From: Pseudomonadales bacterium
GTDB lineage: Bacteria > Pseudomonadota > Gammaproteobacteria > Pseudomonadales > Azotimanducaceae
Reading direction: 5' to 3'
Assembly: GCA_029251375.1 (NCBI GenBank)
Contig: JAQXDL010000014.1
Coordinates: 41,139-105,138, forward strand
DNA: 64,000 nucleotides
The notes beneath the pieces were generated by a model. It ran no database searches. It saw only the letters and a program-made list of their open reading frames with translations, and was not told the origin of the DNA. The translations under genes and the position numbers were made by a program. Below, in pieces: positions 36,117 through 44,077 of the stretch (positions are counted from its first letter, which is position 1; each line of letters starts with the position of its first letter).

Positions 36117-37185
36117 ACCCAAAATATTAATTGTTGACGATGAAATTAACATTCGTCGTGCACTCGGACGGGTGTTTCCCTCAAAGAAGTACTTGGTCAA
36201 GTCCGTTGCGAATGGTGCCGAAGCGCTTTTTGCATTATCCAATGACGATTTTAATCTTGTCATTTCCGACTTAAAGATGCCGGGCATGAACGGTATCGAC
36301 TTATTGTCCCTCGCTAGGGATAAATATCCTCGAGCCAGTCAAATATTGTTGAGCGGTAATGCTGACATTGATGATCTCGACTCGGCGATTAGCACTTGTA
36401 ACATTCAATATTTCGTCTCAAAACCCTGGCGCAACTCAGATTTGCTCACTAAGGTTGAAGCGGTAATCAACGAAAATATGTTACTAAGGCAAAAACAATC
36501 CGAATCGGATCACATGCAGGACGAATTGATCGCAGCAACAGCAATGCAACAAAGTTTGTTGCCGGATCCAATTGTTTCACAAAGTCTCAATGTCGATTCT
36601 CTTTACGAGGCTTGTGTGCGTTTAGGCGGCGATGCTTTTAATTATGAATTGCGAGATCAGAAGCTTCACTTCTATATGATTGATGTTGTTGGTCACGGCG
36701 CAGCAGCTGCGATGGAGTCTTTCGCTTTGCAGCATCTGCTTGCCCGAGTCGACTTTAGTGAGCCCGATCAAGTGACCAAGAAGATGAACAATAACTACAT
36801 GTACCTTAGAGATCCGATGAGATATTTCACGATGCTCAGTGGTACGTTTGACATTGAAAGCGGCGTTTTAAGATTCTGTCAGGCTGGCCATCCGTCTCCG
36901 TTGCTGGTTAAACCTAACGATGAAATTGAGGTCCTCGGCGACGGTGGTTATCCAGTCGGTATGATTAGCGATGCTAGTTACGACGTCACTGAAACGACGG
37001 TCAATAAAGAAGATTTGTTGTTAATGTTCTCTGATGGGCTGGCTGAACAGGGCTGTGAAAATCTGAAGACCTGTCTGACATCTTTTGACGGTTTAAACAG
37101 CGAGGACCTGATTGCTCACATAATAAGTTGGCGGCTCAGTCGTTTAATCGATGACGATGTTTCCGCGCTGTTTTTAAGACGCTAA
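36106..37185 (+). CDS. Response regulator with PP2C/SpoIIE-type serine phosphatase domain
   Basis: The 359-residue protein has a receiver domain (1-125; phosphoacceptor Asp55 in VISDLKMPG, and KPW near the end). A coiled linker follows, then an RsbU/SpoIIE phosphatase domain (about 145-359) with MIDVVGHGAAAAMESFAL, FCQAGHPSPLLV and LLMFSDGLAEQ. It should dephosphorylate an anti-sigma antagonist of the STAS type when its receiver is phosphorylated. The kinase of the same module follows immediately and a STAS protein lies at 39499-39861. Paralogous receiver domains occur at 53455, 55857 and 59263. Confidence 0.9.
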   Translation: MEVRPKILIVDDEINIRRALGRVFPSKKYLVKSVANGAEALFALSNDDFNLVISDLKMPGMNGIDLLSLARDKYPRASQILLSGNADIDDLDSAISTCNIQYFVSKPWRNSDLLTKVEAVINENMLLRQKQSESDHMQDELIAATAMQQSLLPDPIVSQSLNVDSLYEACVRLGGDAFNYELRDQKLHFYMIDVVGHGAAAAMESFALQHLLARVDFSEPDQVTKKMNNNYMYLRDPMRYFTMLSGTFDIESGVLRFCQAGHPSPLLVKPNDEIEVLGDGGYPVGMISDASYDVTETTVNKEDLLLMFSDGLAEQGCENLKTCLTSFDGLNSEDLIAHIISWRLSRLIDDDVSALFLRR

Positions 37186-37557
37186 ATGAAAACGACATTA
37201 GAAATAGAAAGTAAACTTGAACTGGTCGAGGAAACTGTAGAACAGCTGTTGCTTGTCAGTAAAGCGGATGCTTTGGTGCGCGAAAAATTAGAGCTTTGTT
37301 TGCATGAAGTTTTAAACAACGCAGTTGTGCACGGCAATGCAAGTGACCCAAACAAACGTGTCCAAATTCAAATGTTTGTTAAAGACGGTCGACTACAATT
37401 TCGAATATCAGATGAAGCTAGAAGTCTTGCCGACAATGCCTTGGATATTGCCGAGCTACCCGGTTTCGAAGCGACCTCAGGGCGCGGCTTGGCGCTGGTG
37501 AAAACGCTTTTACCTGAAAGCAAAATTGATGCGGGCGATACAGTTCTGGTTGTTTAA
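37186..37557 (+). CDS. Anti-sigma regulatory factor-type serine kinase (RsbW/SpoIIAB-like)
   Basis: This 123-residue single-domain GHKL ATPase has the N-box CLHEVLNNAVVHGN (about 44-57), a degenerate G1 box (ISDEARSLA) and the G2 box SGRGLALVKTL. Its ATG follows the phosphatase stop codon directly, so the two are translated together. Family members phosphorylate a STAS antagonist and bind a sigma factor or another partner. No alternative sigma factor gene is in the window, so the target may be something else, such as a polysaccharide enzyme. Confidence 0.85.
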   Translation: MKTTLEIESKLELVEETVEQLLLVSKADALVREKLELCLHEVLNNAVVHGNASDPNKRVQIQMFVKDGRLQFRISDEARSLADNALDIAELPGFEATSGRGLALVKTLLPESKIDAGDTVLVV

Positions 37558-37566
37558 TGACCGTTT

Positions 37567-37595
37567 AGTTCCCACATAGTCGTTAGCTGGGAACT
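37567..37595. terminator. Hairpin between convergent genes
   Basis: AGTTCCCA at 37567-37574 pairs perfectly with TGGGAACT at 37588-37595 around a 13-base loop. It sits in the 47-base gap between the kinase gene and the convergent nucleotidyltransferase gene and probably acts in both directions, although T runs are absent. Confidence 0.55.
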
Positions 37596-37604
37596 CAATT
37601 GATG

Positions 37605-38576
37605 TTAAGAGTAGCTTCCCCACAGAGACAGTAATTTATTGGATTCCTTTTGCCATTGACGATCGTTGGACGGCGTAATCAGCGACTTCAATCTATTTGT
37701 GACTTGGACTCTTGGATGTGCCGTCAGTGGATGATCAAGTTTTAACAAGCGGCGATCACGTAGATTTCTAAAAATGTTGGTCCAATGTGACGCTGAGTCT
37801 AGTCTCTGCTTGGATGATTCAACCTGGCCAAGGGTAGCCGACCAGTAGTCTGTAACGATATCGAGGTCCTCTAAACCCCAAGGTAGGAAGAGGTCCGGTC
37901 TAAATCTAATGTCTATTGCACGGCGATAAGCATCTATGACAAGCGGGTCTGAAGTGGCCTGCTCGATAGCGAGCTTTTTGTTCACGTAGGATAGTTCGTA
38001 CTTGCCGGCCAGCGCTAACAACGCATCACCGATTGCGAGCCAAGCTTTGTTTATATATTTCGACATATGTTCGTGACCATTGTCGAGATGGTTCATCAGC
38101 AGGAGACAGCCACGGTTGGTCAGAAGTCTTTCGAATTCTGTGAGGTCCAATTGCGCCAGAGGCATCTGTTGCATTCTGTCCAATACAGCTTCGTCGCCCC
38201 AGATAACCCGGTGCCCTAGCTGCATTTCTGCATTCATTAATGAGAACTCAAGCTTGTCGATTTTATTTTCTAGAATTGGGAAAAAATCCACTTCAACACC
38301 GACAGTACTATCGAGGTCGGGGATGTTCAGTATTAACTGCTGCGCTCTCTTTTTTGTAACACCTGTAAAGACAAGAAAATAATCGTAGTCATTATATGGA
38401 CCATAGCCTTTGTCATGTTTTACAAAAGCACCTTCCGAACGCCCGTAGCCGCCGACCATCACGATCGCGGTAAGGTTCTTTTCGGGTATCGCTTTCAGAA
38501 CTTCACTGGCGATAATACTTTGGTGTAGCCTAATCCTTTGTTCTGCTGATTGATTGCCATTAAAGGTAAAGTTCAT
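37605..38576 (-). CDS. Nucleotidyltransferase-fold protein (polymerase beta-like) of unknown function
   Basis: The roughly 323-residue protein has a GGYGRSEGAF motif followed by PYNDYDYFLVF, the Gly-Gly...Asp-x-Asp signature of the nucleotidyltransferase superfamily, and a VEVDFFPI strand that may supply the third acid. The rest is helical. I place the start at ATG 38576, where AGGAGG lies four bases upstream; it overlaps the stop of the glycosyltransferase gene by four bases (ATGA). It is the last gene of the 42626-37605 operon. In polysaccharide loci such proteins may modify or regulate the polymer, but no function is established for this one. Confidence 0.75.
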   Translation of the reverse strand: MNFTFNGNQSAEQRIRLHQSIIASEVLKAIPEKNLTAIVMVGGYGRSEGAFVKHDKGYGPYNDYDYFLVFTGVTKKRAQQLILNIPDLDSTVGVEVDFFPILENKIDKLEFSLMNAEMQLGHRVIWGDEAVLDRMQQMPLAQLDLTEFERLLTNRGCLLLMNHLDNGHEHMSKYINKAWLAIGDALLALAGKYELSYVNKKLAIEQATSDPLVIDAYRRAIDIRFRPDLFLPWGLEDLDIVTDYWSATLGQVESSKQRLDSASHWTNIFRNLRDRRLLKLDHPLTAHPRVQVTNRLKSLITPSNDRQWQKESNKLLSLWGSYS

Positions 38577-39451
38577 GTTGCCTCCTGGATTTGTTGTGCC
38601 TGCTTCATGCCTTTCCAACGACCTGTTTTTTGGGCGACTCGTAGTGGTATCGCATGCATAAATCCATCGAGTGAAAGATTTTTTGCAGACCAGGAAAAGT
38701 CTCTTAGTATCTCCATGCCAAGTGGCAGAAGGTAATAACGAGCAAAGCTGAAGTTAATTTCATGCTCCGAGAAGATTTCAGCTTCGGCCTTACCCTCTCC
38801 AAAATGCCTCTTGTAGGATTGCGAAAGCGAGTAGTTATGCGAGTGTGCTGCGCTAGCCTCGCCAATATATTTGATCGTCAAACCCGCCTTTTTTAGCCGT
38901 AGAGACCATTCAATGTCTTCCGAATATTGAATATCCTCACGAAAGCGAAAGGTTTGTAGTGTTGATTTGTGTGCTGCTGAGTTTGCCATCGAAAAGAAAT
39001 GAACCCAGTTGGCTGACGTTTCGCCATCACCAAAAGCCCTTTCGGTATCTTTCTCGAACAATGTTCGACAATCGTCTCGAGCGACTTGTCGGCCATAAAC
39101 CGCATCGGCGCTAAAGTCCAAAAGAGGCGCGACTAACTCCTCAAGCCACTGATCAGATGTCGGTGTTGCATCCGAATTTAAAAACACCAGAATCGAGCCT
39201 GAGCACAAATCGACCGCCCGATTTAGCACCCGCCCAGGCACGTAATCGTCTGAATTGTTGATGGCAATCCTGGTAGAGCTGTTAAATTTTCTGATCACTT
39301 CCAACGTACCATCGGTAGACCCTGAGTCATGATTCCATAGTTCGAAATCTTGGTAGGTTTGATTGTCTAGCTCGGTCAGAGTATTCCATATGGTATCGAT
39401 GTCATTGTAGGAACGCATGACGACGGAGACTTTCGGTTTTCTAATATTCAT
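38573..39451 (-). CDS. Family 2 glycosyltransferase
   Basis: The 292-residue GT-A fold enzyme has VSVVMRSYNDIDTIWNTL at the start, the NHDSGSTDGTLEVI nucleotide-binding loop, the LNSDATPTSD acid cluster (in place of a plain DxD) and the EDIEWSLRLKKAG motif of processive and non-processive GT2 enzymes. It probably adds one sugar to the lipid-linked repeat in the cytoplasm. There is a 47-base gap after the STAS gene and a four-base overlap with the next gene. Confidence 0.9.
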   Translation of the reverse strand: MNIRKPKVSVVMRSYNDIDTIWNTLTELDNQTYQDFELWNHDSGSTDGTLEVIRKFNSSTRIAINNSDDYVPGRVLNRAVDLCSGSILVFLNSDATPTSDQWLEELVAPLLDFSADAVYGRQVARDDCRTLFEKDTERAFGDGETSANWVHFFSMANSAAHKSTLQTFRFREDIQYSEDIEWSLRLKKAGLTIKYIGEASAAHSHNYSLSQSYKRHFGEGKAEAEIFSEHEINFSFARYYLLPLGMEILRDFSWSAKNLSLDGFMHAIPLRVAQKTGRWKGMKQAQQIQEAT

Positions 39452-39498
39452 AAGGTTTGTCCGATGATTCGCTGATTTTCGCCTTAAGCCTGCTGTGC

Positions 39499-39861
39499 CT
39501 AAATTGTGTTAGGGCGAGTCAATGCTTCTACCGCCATGGTTTCAGTTTCATGAATGTCAAAAACGAGATTGAGGCGAGTTAGCTCCAAAAGTAGTCTTGT
39601 CTTATCCGTTAGTGCACAGATCACAAAAGCTTCATCGACGTCCGCTTGAGCCTGCTGAATTGCGATAAGAAACCCCAATCCTGTGGAATCAATAAAAGAC
39701 ACTTCACTTAGGTTTAGTACCAGGGGTTGTTTGCGGCTTGTAATCTCTGCGATATATCCGCTTTTGTTTTTAGCAACCTGATTGGCGTCGAGTCGACCTT
39801 GCATATGAATCACATGGGGCGTCTGGTTTGAGTTGTTTTTTTTGAGCTCAACGATTTTCAT
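39499..39861 (-). CDS. STAS-domain anti-anti-sigma factor-like protein
   Basis: The 120-residue STAS protein has the regulatory motif VSFIDSTGLGFLIAI; Ser59 is the expected phosphorylation site. It is inside the polysaccharide operon: its ATG is immediately after the preceding stop (TAAATG), with AGGAGA upstream. The RsbW-like kinase (37186) and PP2C phosphatase (36106) are the natural partners, only 2.3 kb away and convergent. The arrangement recalls the SypE/SypA control of biofilm polysaccharide in Vibrio fischeri, although there kinase and phosphatase are one protein. Confidence 0.88.
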   Translation of the reverse strand: MKIVELKKNNSNQTPHVIHMQGRLDANQVAKNKSGYIAEITSRKQPLVLNLSEVSFIDSTGLGFLIAIQQAQADVDEAFVICALTDKTRLLLELTRLNLVFDIHETETMAVEALTRPNTI

Positions 39862-41100
39862 TTAGATTCTCCTCATGAAGACTTTAGGTAACCATCGTCC
39901 TGCCAGTCGCAGATTTTCGGTTATTGATTGTTGGTGAATTTGATAAGCATTTGATATGGCGATATCAATGTCGTTCTGATCGCAAAAGTCAGCGGCACTA
40001 ATAACGCCAGGTATTTCATTGAGTACTGAGCCAGAGTCTGCCTGCTCTCGTACGCCGAATAGTGGCACGCGACCAATAATCACGGCACTTAACCAGGGCA
40101 CCCTATTAGCAAATGGGTTTGGTGTTTCTAAAGAGGTTAACGTGAGCTCTTCATAGGTGCCTTGTCCGTCAAAGCTGTTATCGTGGATAACTCTCAGATC
40201 TTTCTTTTTCGTGTTTGAGCCGAGCCAAAGGGTCCCTGTGATGATTAACAAAACAGATGCTAATAAGCGCTCATAAAAAGCAACCTTACGTTCGCTCGGT
40301 TTCAGTCTGGTAAACAAAGCGGGGTCATTAATGCGCAATGTCTCCTTAGTCTTTACGTCGTAAACAAACGAGCCATCGATGATGACCTGCCTCAAGAAGA
40401 GGTGTGATCCTAGAAGTGTGTTGTTTAGTATGAGGCTTTGTCTAATTTCAGTAGCCTCGCCTACATCTACATCTTTACAAATGACGCTGTCTGCAACCGT
40501 TGCCTGTGAGCCAATGACAACCTTGTCACTGACGACGTAGTGTTCCTGCATGCGCGCGCGCGGGTGAACTGACGCGTTCGGTGCCAGTTTTTTGTGTGCT
40601 TCCTTCTTTAACATTTGCATGTTGATCAACCAGAGGCTGTTGAGGCTTCGAACCGGAAAAGCCACCTGCGTGGTGTGTTGAGCTCTTTGCCAACTGACCC
40701 AGTAGTCTTCATTGTTAGAAAGTCTAACCAAGGGTTCCTGCGGAAATGCATTTAGTGAGACGTAAACGCACGGCTCGTTGGTGTTAGTCGGTAATTTGTT
40801 GAGGATTGTAGGCCACGCTTCTACGCTGTTGGTACTGACGTATTTGACTGTTTCAAAGCCCCAACGTTCGCCGCGTTTGACGTATTGACGAATCTGTTCA
40901 GGGAAACGACTGCTCACAATCGTAATGTGCTTTACACCTGCGGTTTTAAGGCGCTCAAGCCAGTGATGGATGACCGGTTTGCCGATAACTTCTAGCAAAG
41001 CGATTGGTCTGTCTCGGGTTACAGGGTTGAGATCTTCGCTGTGATCGAATTGAGCAAGAACTGCATGTTCTGCTTCAAATAGTTTTGTCAGCTCAGTCAT
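39862..41100 (-). CDS. Hybrid nucleotidyltransferase-like/left-handed beta-helix membrane protein of the EPS locus
   Basis: The 412-residue protein starts at ATG 41100, overlapping the previous stop by one base; the longer open frame to 41247 is not needed. The N-terminal 150 residues (RPIALLEVIGKPVIHHWLERLKTAGVKHITIVSSRF) look like a nucleotidyltransferase GT-A domain that has lost the Gly-x-Gly-x-Arg signature. The middle (SDKVVIGSQATVADSVICKDVDVGEATEIRQ) is a left-handed beta-helix. One membrane helix (LLASVLLIITGTLWL) precedes a C-terminal part with NPFANRVPWLSAVIIGRVPLFGVRE, similar to the end of some bacterial sugar transferases. The enzymatic role is uncertain; it may be a binding or scaffold protein beside the transferase encoded upstream. 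Confidence 0.65.
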   Translation of the reverse strand: MTELTKLFEAEHAVLAQFDHSEDLNPVTRDRPIALLEVIGKPVIHHWLERLKTAGVKHITIVSSRFPEQIRQYVKRGERWGFETVKYVSTNSVEAWPTILNKLPTNTNEPCVYVSLNAFPQEPLVRLSNNEDYWVSWQRAQHTTQVAFPVRSLNSLWLINMQMLKKEAHKKLAPNASVHPRARMQEHYVVSDKVVIGSQATVADSVICKDVDVGEATEIRQSLILNNTLLGSHLFLRQVIIDGSFVYDVKTKETLRINDPALFTRLKPSERKVAFYERLLASVLLIITGTLWLGSNTKKKDLRVIHDNSFDGQGTYEELTLTSLETPNPFANRVPWLSAVIIGRVPLFGVREQADSGSVLNEIPGVISAADFCDQNDIDIAISNAYQIHQQSITENLRLAGRWLPKVFMRRI

Positions 41101-42626
41101 TAATAGGAACCTCGTGCTGTTAAAACAGCGGGTATTGTCTTCAGCAGAAGCTGAATGTCTCTCCAAAAGCTGCGTGTATGTATGTACTCGATATCCATTT
41201 TTACCTGACCCTCGAAATTGATATCGGAACGACCACTGACTTGCCATATGCAGGTGATGCCAGGTGCAACGTCCAACCTTTGTCTTTCAGCAAGGGAGTA
41301 TTGGTCGACCTCTGAAGGCACTGGTGGACGCGGCCCAACAAGTGTCATGTCGCCCTTAAGCACATTGACCAGCTGTGGTAACTCATCGATTGAAAACTTT
41401 CTGATAACTCTGCCGATAGGTGTGACACGCGGATCATGTTTCATCTTGAACAAGACGCCGGCGGATGATTCGTTTTGAGACAAAAGCGCGGCCTTACGTT
41501 CCTCAGCGTTCATGTACATGGATCTGAACTTGTAAATGGGAAAGAGTCGACCTCGATAACCGACTCTGTTTTGTGTAAAAAAGATCGGACCCGGGTCACC
41601 CAAGTAAACGAACAGCGCTGTTAGCAACATTAAGGGTGAAAGTAGTAGAAGCGCGACACTCGCCGCTGTGATGTCGACTGCTCTTTTTGCCACCTGATAG
41701 GCGTGGGTTTGTCGCCAGTAGTTAAACTGTCTGCGATTTAAACGCTTTGGTGTGGTTTCGATGCTTCGATATTTTTTCTCAACATCGTCGAGCATTTGAA
41801 AATCTTGCCAGTGATCAAATTTTGAAGTCGGCCCCGTACTCTGAATACTGCTGCTCGGTGCGCTTGTTTCAGTGCTGCTGATCTGATTTCTGTCCATCCA
41901 GCTTAGAACGCGAAAAATAAAGAGTGGGTTGCCAACAAAGTAGCGCTTTAAGAGTCGGCTTGGTTCGTTCAGCCAACGTACGAACCACTCTAAGCCAAGG
42001 CTTCGAACGATTTGTGGGGCGCGGCTAACAGACTGAGCAAGAAAATCGAACAAGCCGCCGACACCAATGGCGGCACCGACTTTTAGCCGGTCTGCATGTT
42101 CGGCGATCCACATTTCCTGCTGCGGCGCGCCCATGGCGACTAATAAAATGTCCGCATCGCTATCGTTAATTTTTTGAATAACACTATCGAGCTCTGAGTC
42201 TTCGAAAAAACCGTCTTGGTAGCCCGCAATCTTAAGTCCTGGGTAACGATTTGAACTGCGCAGACTTGCCTGTTTGGCAATGCCGGGTCGGCCACCAAGG
42301 TAATAAATAGATAGGCCTTCGACACGAGCGCGTTCGCACAATAAAGGATAGAGGTCGGTTCCGTTGACGTTATCAATAATAGGTTGGCGTGAAATTTTGC
42401 TGGCATAACGTATGCCGGAGCCGTCGCCGAAGACCTGCTGCGTGCAGTCGAGCACCGCCTTATAGTCGGGTTTGGTAACCGATAGATTGATGCAGTCTGC
42501 GTTGACGAAGGCGAAGTGTGATAATGCCAGTTCGTCTCTTGCAGCCGCAGTAATGTTGGCAACAGCATCAAATAGTGTGATGTTGGCAATCTCTACATCA
42601 ACGATATTGATGGTTGCGGTTTTCAT
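41100..42626 (-). CDS. Fusion of a WecB/TagA/CpsF glycosyltransferase (GT26) with a polyprenyl-phosphate sugar-1-phosphate transferase
   Basis: Residues 1 to about 245 form a GT26 domain: HFAFVNADCINL, FGDGSGIRYASK, IYYLGGRPGIAKQA, LLVAMGAPQQEMWI and IGVGGLFDFLAQ. Residues about 305-508 form a bacterial sugar transferase domain: a membrane hairpin (ITAASVALLLLSPLMLLTALFVYL), IYKFRSMYMNAEER, SIDELPQLVNVLKGDMTLVGPRP and the APGITCIWQVSGRS end. One polypeptide could therefore load the first sugar onto undecaprenyl phosphate and add the second. It is the first gene of a five-gene minus operon, 27 bases from a sigma-54 transcription start. Confidence 0.92.
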   Translation of the reverse strand: MKTATINIVDVEIANITLFDAVANITAAARDELALSHFAFVNADCINLSVTKPDYKAVLDCTQQVFGDGSGIRYASKISRQPIIDNVNGTDLYPLLCERARVEGLSIYYLGGRPGIAKQASLRSSNRYPGLKIAGYQDGFFEDSELDSVIQKINDSDADILLVAMGAPQQEMWIAEHADRLKVGAAIGVGGLFDFLAQSVSRAPQIVRSLGLEWFVRWLNEPSRLLKRYFVGNPLFIFRVLSWMDRNQISSTETSAPSSSIQSTGPTSKFDHWQDFQMLDDVEKKYRSIETTPKRLNRRQFNYWRQTHAYQVAKRAVDITAASVALLLLSPLMLLTALFVYLGDPGPIFFTQNRVGYRGRLFPIYKFRSMYMNAEERKAALLSQNESSAGVLFKMKHDPRVTPIGRVIRKFSIDELPQLVNVLKGDMTLVGPRPPVPSEVDQYSLAERQRLDVAPGITCIWQVSGRSDINFEGQVKMDIEYIHTRSFWRDIQLLLKTIPAVLTARGSY

Positions 42627-42662
42627 TGTTAGAACCTAAACAGTTGTTTGTCCCGCTCTCAA

Positions 42663-42680
42663 ATGCATTTACCATGCCAA
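42663..42680 (-). promoter_or_regulatory. Sigma-54 promoter for the GT26-transferase operon
   Basis: The minus strand reads TTGGCATGGTAAATGCAT, with GG and GC ten bases apart. The -12 box is ATGCA instead of TTGCA. The gene starts 37 bases downstream of the -12 element, at 42626. Confidence 0.72.
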
Positions 42681-42777
42681 AATCAATTTGGTATCAAAAC
42701 GAACCGAATACCCTGTTTTTCCTTTGTTTTAGGTCCATTTGAGGCGTGCGGGATATAGCATTATCGAAAAATGACTT

Positions 42778-42830
42778 TCGCAAATTGCAATCCGCAACGA
42801 CAGCTCTGCAAGTTATTCGCAAATCGCAAT
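42778..42830. promoter_or_regulatory. Candidate enhancer direct repeats
   Basis: TCGCAAATTGCAAT at 42778-42791 and TCGCAAATCGCAAT at 42817-42830 differ at one base and are 39 bases apart. They are centrally placed between the two divergent sigma-54 promoters, about 100 bases from each, the normal place for upstream activating sites. Confidence 0.6.
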
Positions 42831-42890
42831 ACGCTTTCCCAGAGAAGCGCACTTAAGTAGCTAAGAGCTAGATTCCTAGGTTCTCAGCGT

Positions 42891-42908
42891 ATTGGCATAG
42901 CCATTGCA
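42891..42908 (+). promoter_or_regulatory. Sigma-54 promoter for the plus-strand EPS operon
   Basis: TTGGCATAGCCATTGCAA spans 42892-42909. The -24 GG (42894-42895) and -12 GC (42906-42907) are ten bases apart, and the TTGCA box is perfect. The first gene begins at 42944. The element is almost the same as the one at 55415-55432. Confidence 0.85.
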
Positions 42909-42943
42909 AAGAGTCCTAGTAAATCTAATTTGAGACCCTGGTC

Positions 42944-44077
42944 ATGCGTTTATCCCTTTTCATTTTTATTGATGCACTCGGTTGGGAGGTACTTTCCGAG
43001 AGAAAGTTTTTGGAAAAAGAACTGCCTCATCGACGAAAGCTTAAATCTGTATTTGGTTATTCCTCTGCTTGTGTTCCCAGCATTCTTTCAGGCAAGAAGC
43101 CTCAGGAGCATGGTCATTGGTCCTTCTACTTTAAGAATGAGGAGAACTCACCCTTCCGCCATTTTAAGTGGATGCAATACTTACCCTTTGCCAATCGCGG
43201 TCGCGTCAGGCACCAGCTGAGTCGGTTAGTTAAGAAGACCTTGGGTTGGACCGGCTACTTTGAACTTTACAATATGCCTTTTGAGCATTTGGATAAATTT
43301 GACTATTGCGAGAAGCAGGACATTTTTGCTGATGGCGGTATGAATCAGGGTTCCCACATCTTCGATCATCTTAAGTCTGAGTCGATTCCTTATCATGTCT
43401 CTGATTGGCATGATGACGAGGAAGCAAATCTTGAATTCCTGAAACGCGACCTGTCTGAAAAGTCGCCACGCTTTGCCTTCCTTTACATGGCGGCAATGGA
43501 TGCGTTATTGCATCAGGTTGGTAAGGCGAGCGACCAGGTCGACACCAAACTAGCTTGGTACGAACAGCAGTTAACGGAACTGTTTGCACACGCAAGATCG
43601 CTCTACGGTGATGTCGACATTTTTATTTGTTCTGATCATGGCATGGCGACCGTTTCCGAAACTGTTGATCTCATGCGTGAGGTCGAGCAGTTACCGTTTG
43701 TTTTCGGTGAGGATTACCTCGCGGCCTATGATTCGACCATGGCGCGTTTTTGGTTTAAGAACCCGAAGGCTGAAGCGGAAATCTCGAAGCTGCTGAGCAA
43801 AAATACGCATGGCCACATTTTAAGCGAGCAAGAGTTAGCTGAACTAGGATGCCAGTTCGATGGTGGCCAGTACGGTGACATGGTATTTCTGCTTGAAGCA
43901 GGCAAGATAATTTGTCCAAGTCATATGGGTACAAAACCGATTACGGGTATGCACGGTTACCACCCGGATCACCCTGACTCTGACGCAGTATTGTTATCAA
44001 GTAAATTTCCAGAGACTGAGCCACAGGGTATTGTCGATCTTAACGCGCTGATGAAGCACGAGGTTGCGGCGGCGTGA
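42944..44077 (+). CDS. Alkaline phosphatase superfamily protein (phosphodiesterase/sulfatase-like) in EPS operon
   Basis: The 377-residue protein has the superfamily metal-site pattern. FIFIDALGWE supplies the first Asp, GYSSACVPSILSGKKPQEHGHW supplies the Ser/Thr nucleophile region and first His, FLYMAAMDALLHQVG supplies Asp and His, and FICSDHGMATV supplies the second Asp-His pair. It lacks a signal peptide, so it acts in the cytoplasm or faces the membrane from inside. Likely roles are transfer or removal of a phosphate-linked substituent on the polysaccharide. Its stop overlaps the GTG of the flippase gene (GTGA). Confidence 0.82.
   Translation: MRLSLFIFIDALGWEVLSERKFLEKELPHRRKLKSVFGYSSACVPSILSGKKPQEHGHWSFYFKNEENSPFRHFKWMQYLPFANRGRVRHQLSRLVKKTLGWTGYFELYNMPFEHLDKFDYCEKQDIFADGGMNQGSHIFDHLKSESIPYHVSDWHDDEEANLEFLKRDLSEKSPRFAFLYMAAMDALLHQVGKASDQVDTKLAWYEQQLTELFAHARSLYGDVDIFICSDHGMATVSETVDLMREVEQLPFVFGEDYLAAYDSTMARFWFKNPKAEAEISKLLSKNTHGHILSEQELAELGCQFDGGQYGDMVFLLEAGKIICPSHMGTKPITGMHGYHPDHPDSDAVLLSSKFPETEPQGIVDLNALMKHEVAAA

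Larger units (their letters stand above)
42627..42943. promoter_or_regulatory. Divergent sigma-54 control region between the two EPS operons
   Basis: These 317 bases hold two outward-facing sigma-54 promoters and, between them, two near-identical 14-mers (TCGCAAATTGCAAT and TCGCAAATCGCAAT) that look like shared activator sites. No gene is visible. Confidence 0.75.

Noticed and set aside
41101..41247. N-terminal extension of the 39862-41100 protein into the upstream transferase gene
   Set aside because: The extra 49 residues are an out-of-frame shadow of the transferase C-terminus; ATG 41100 overlapping the stop by one base is the natural coupled start.
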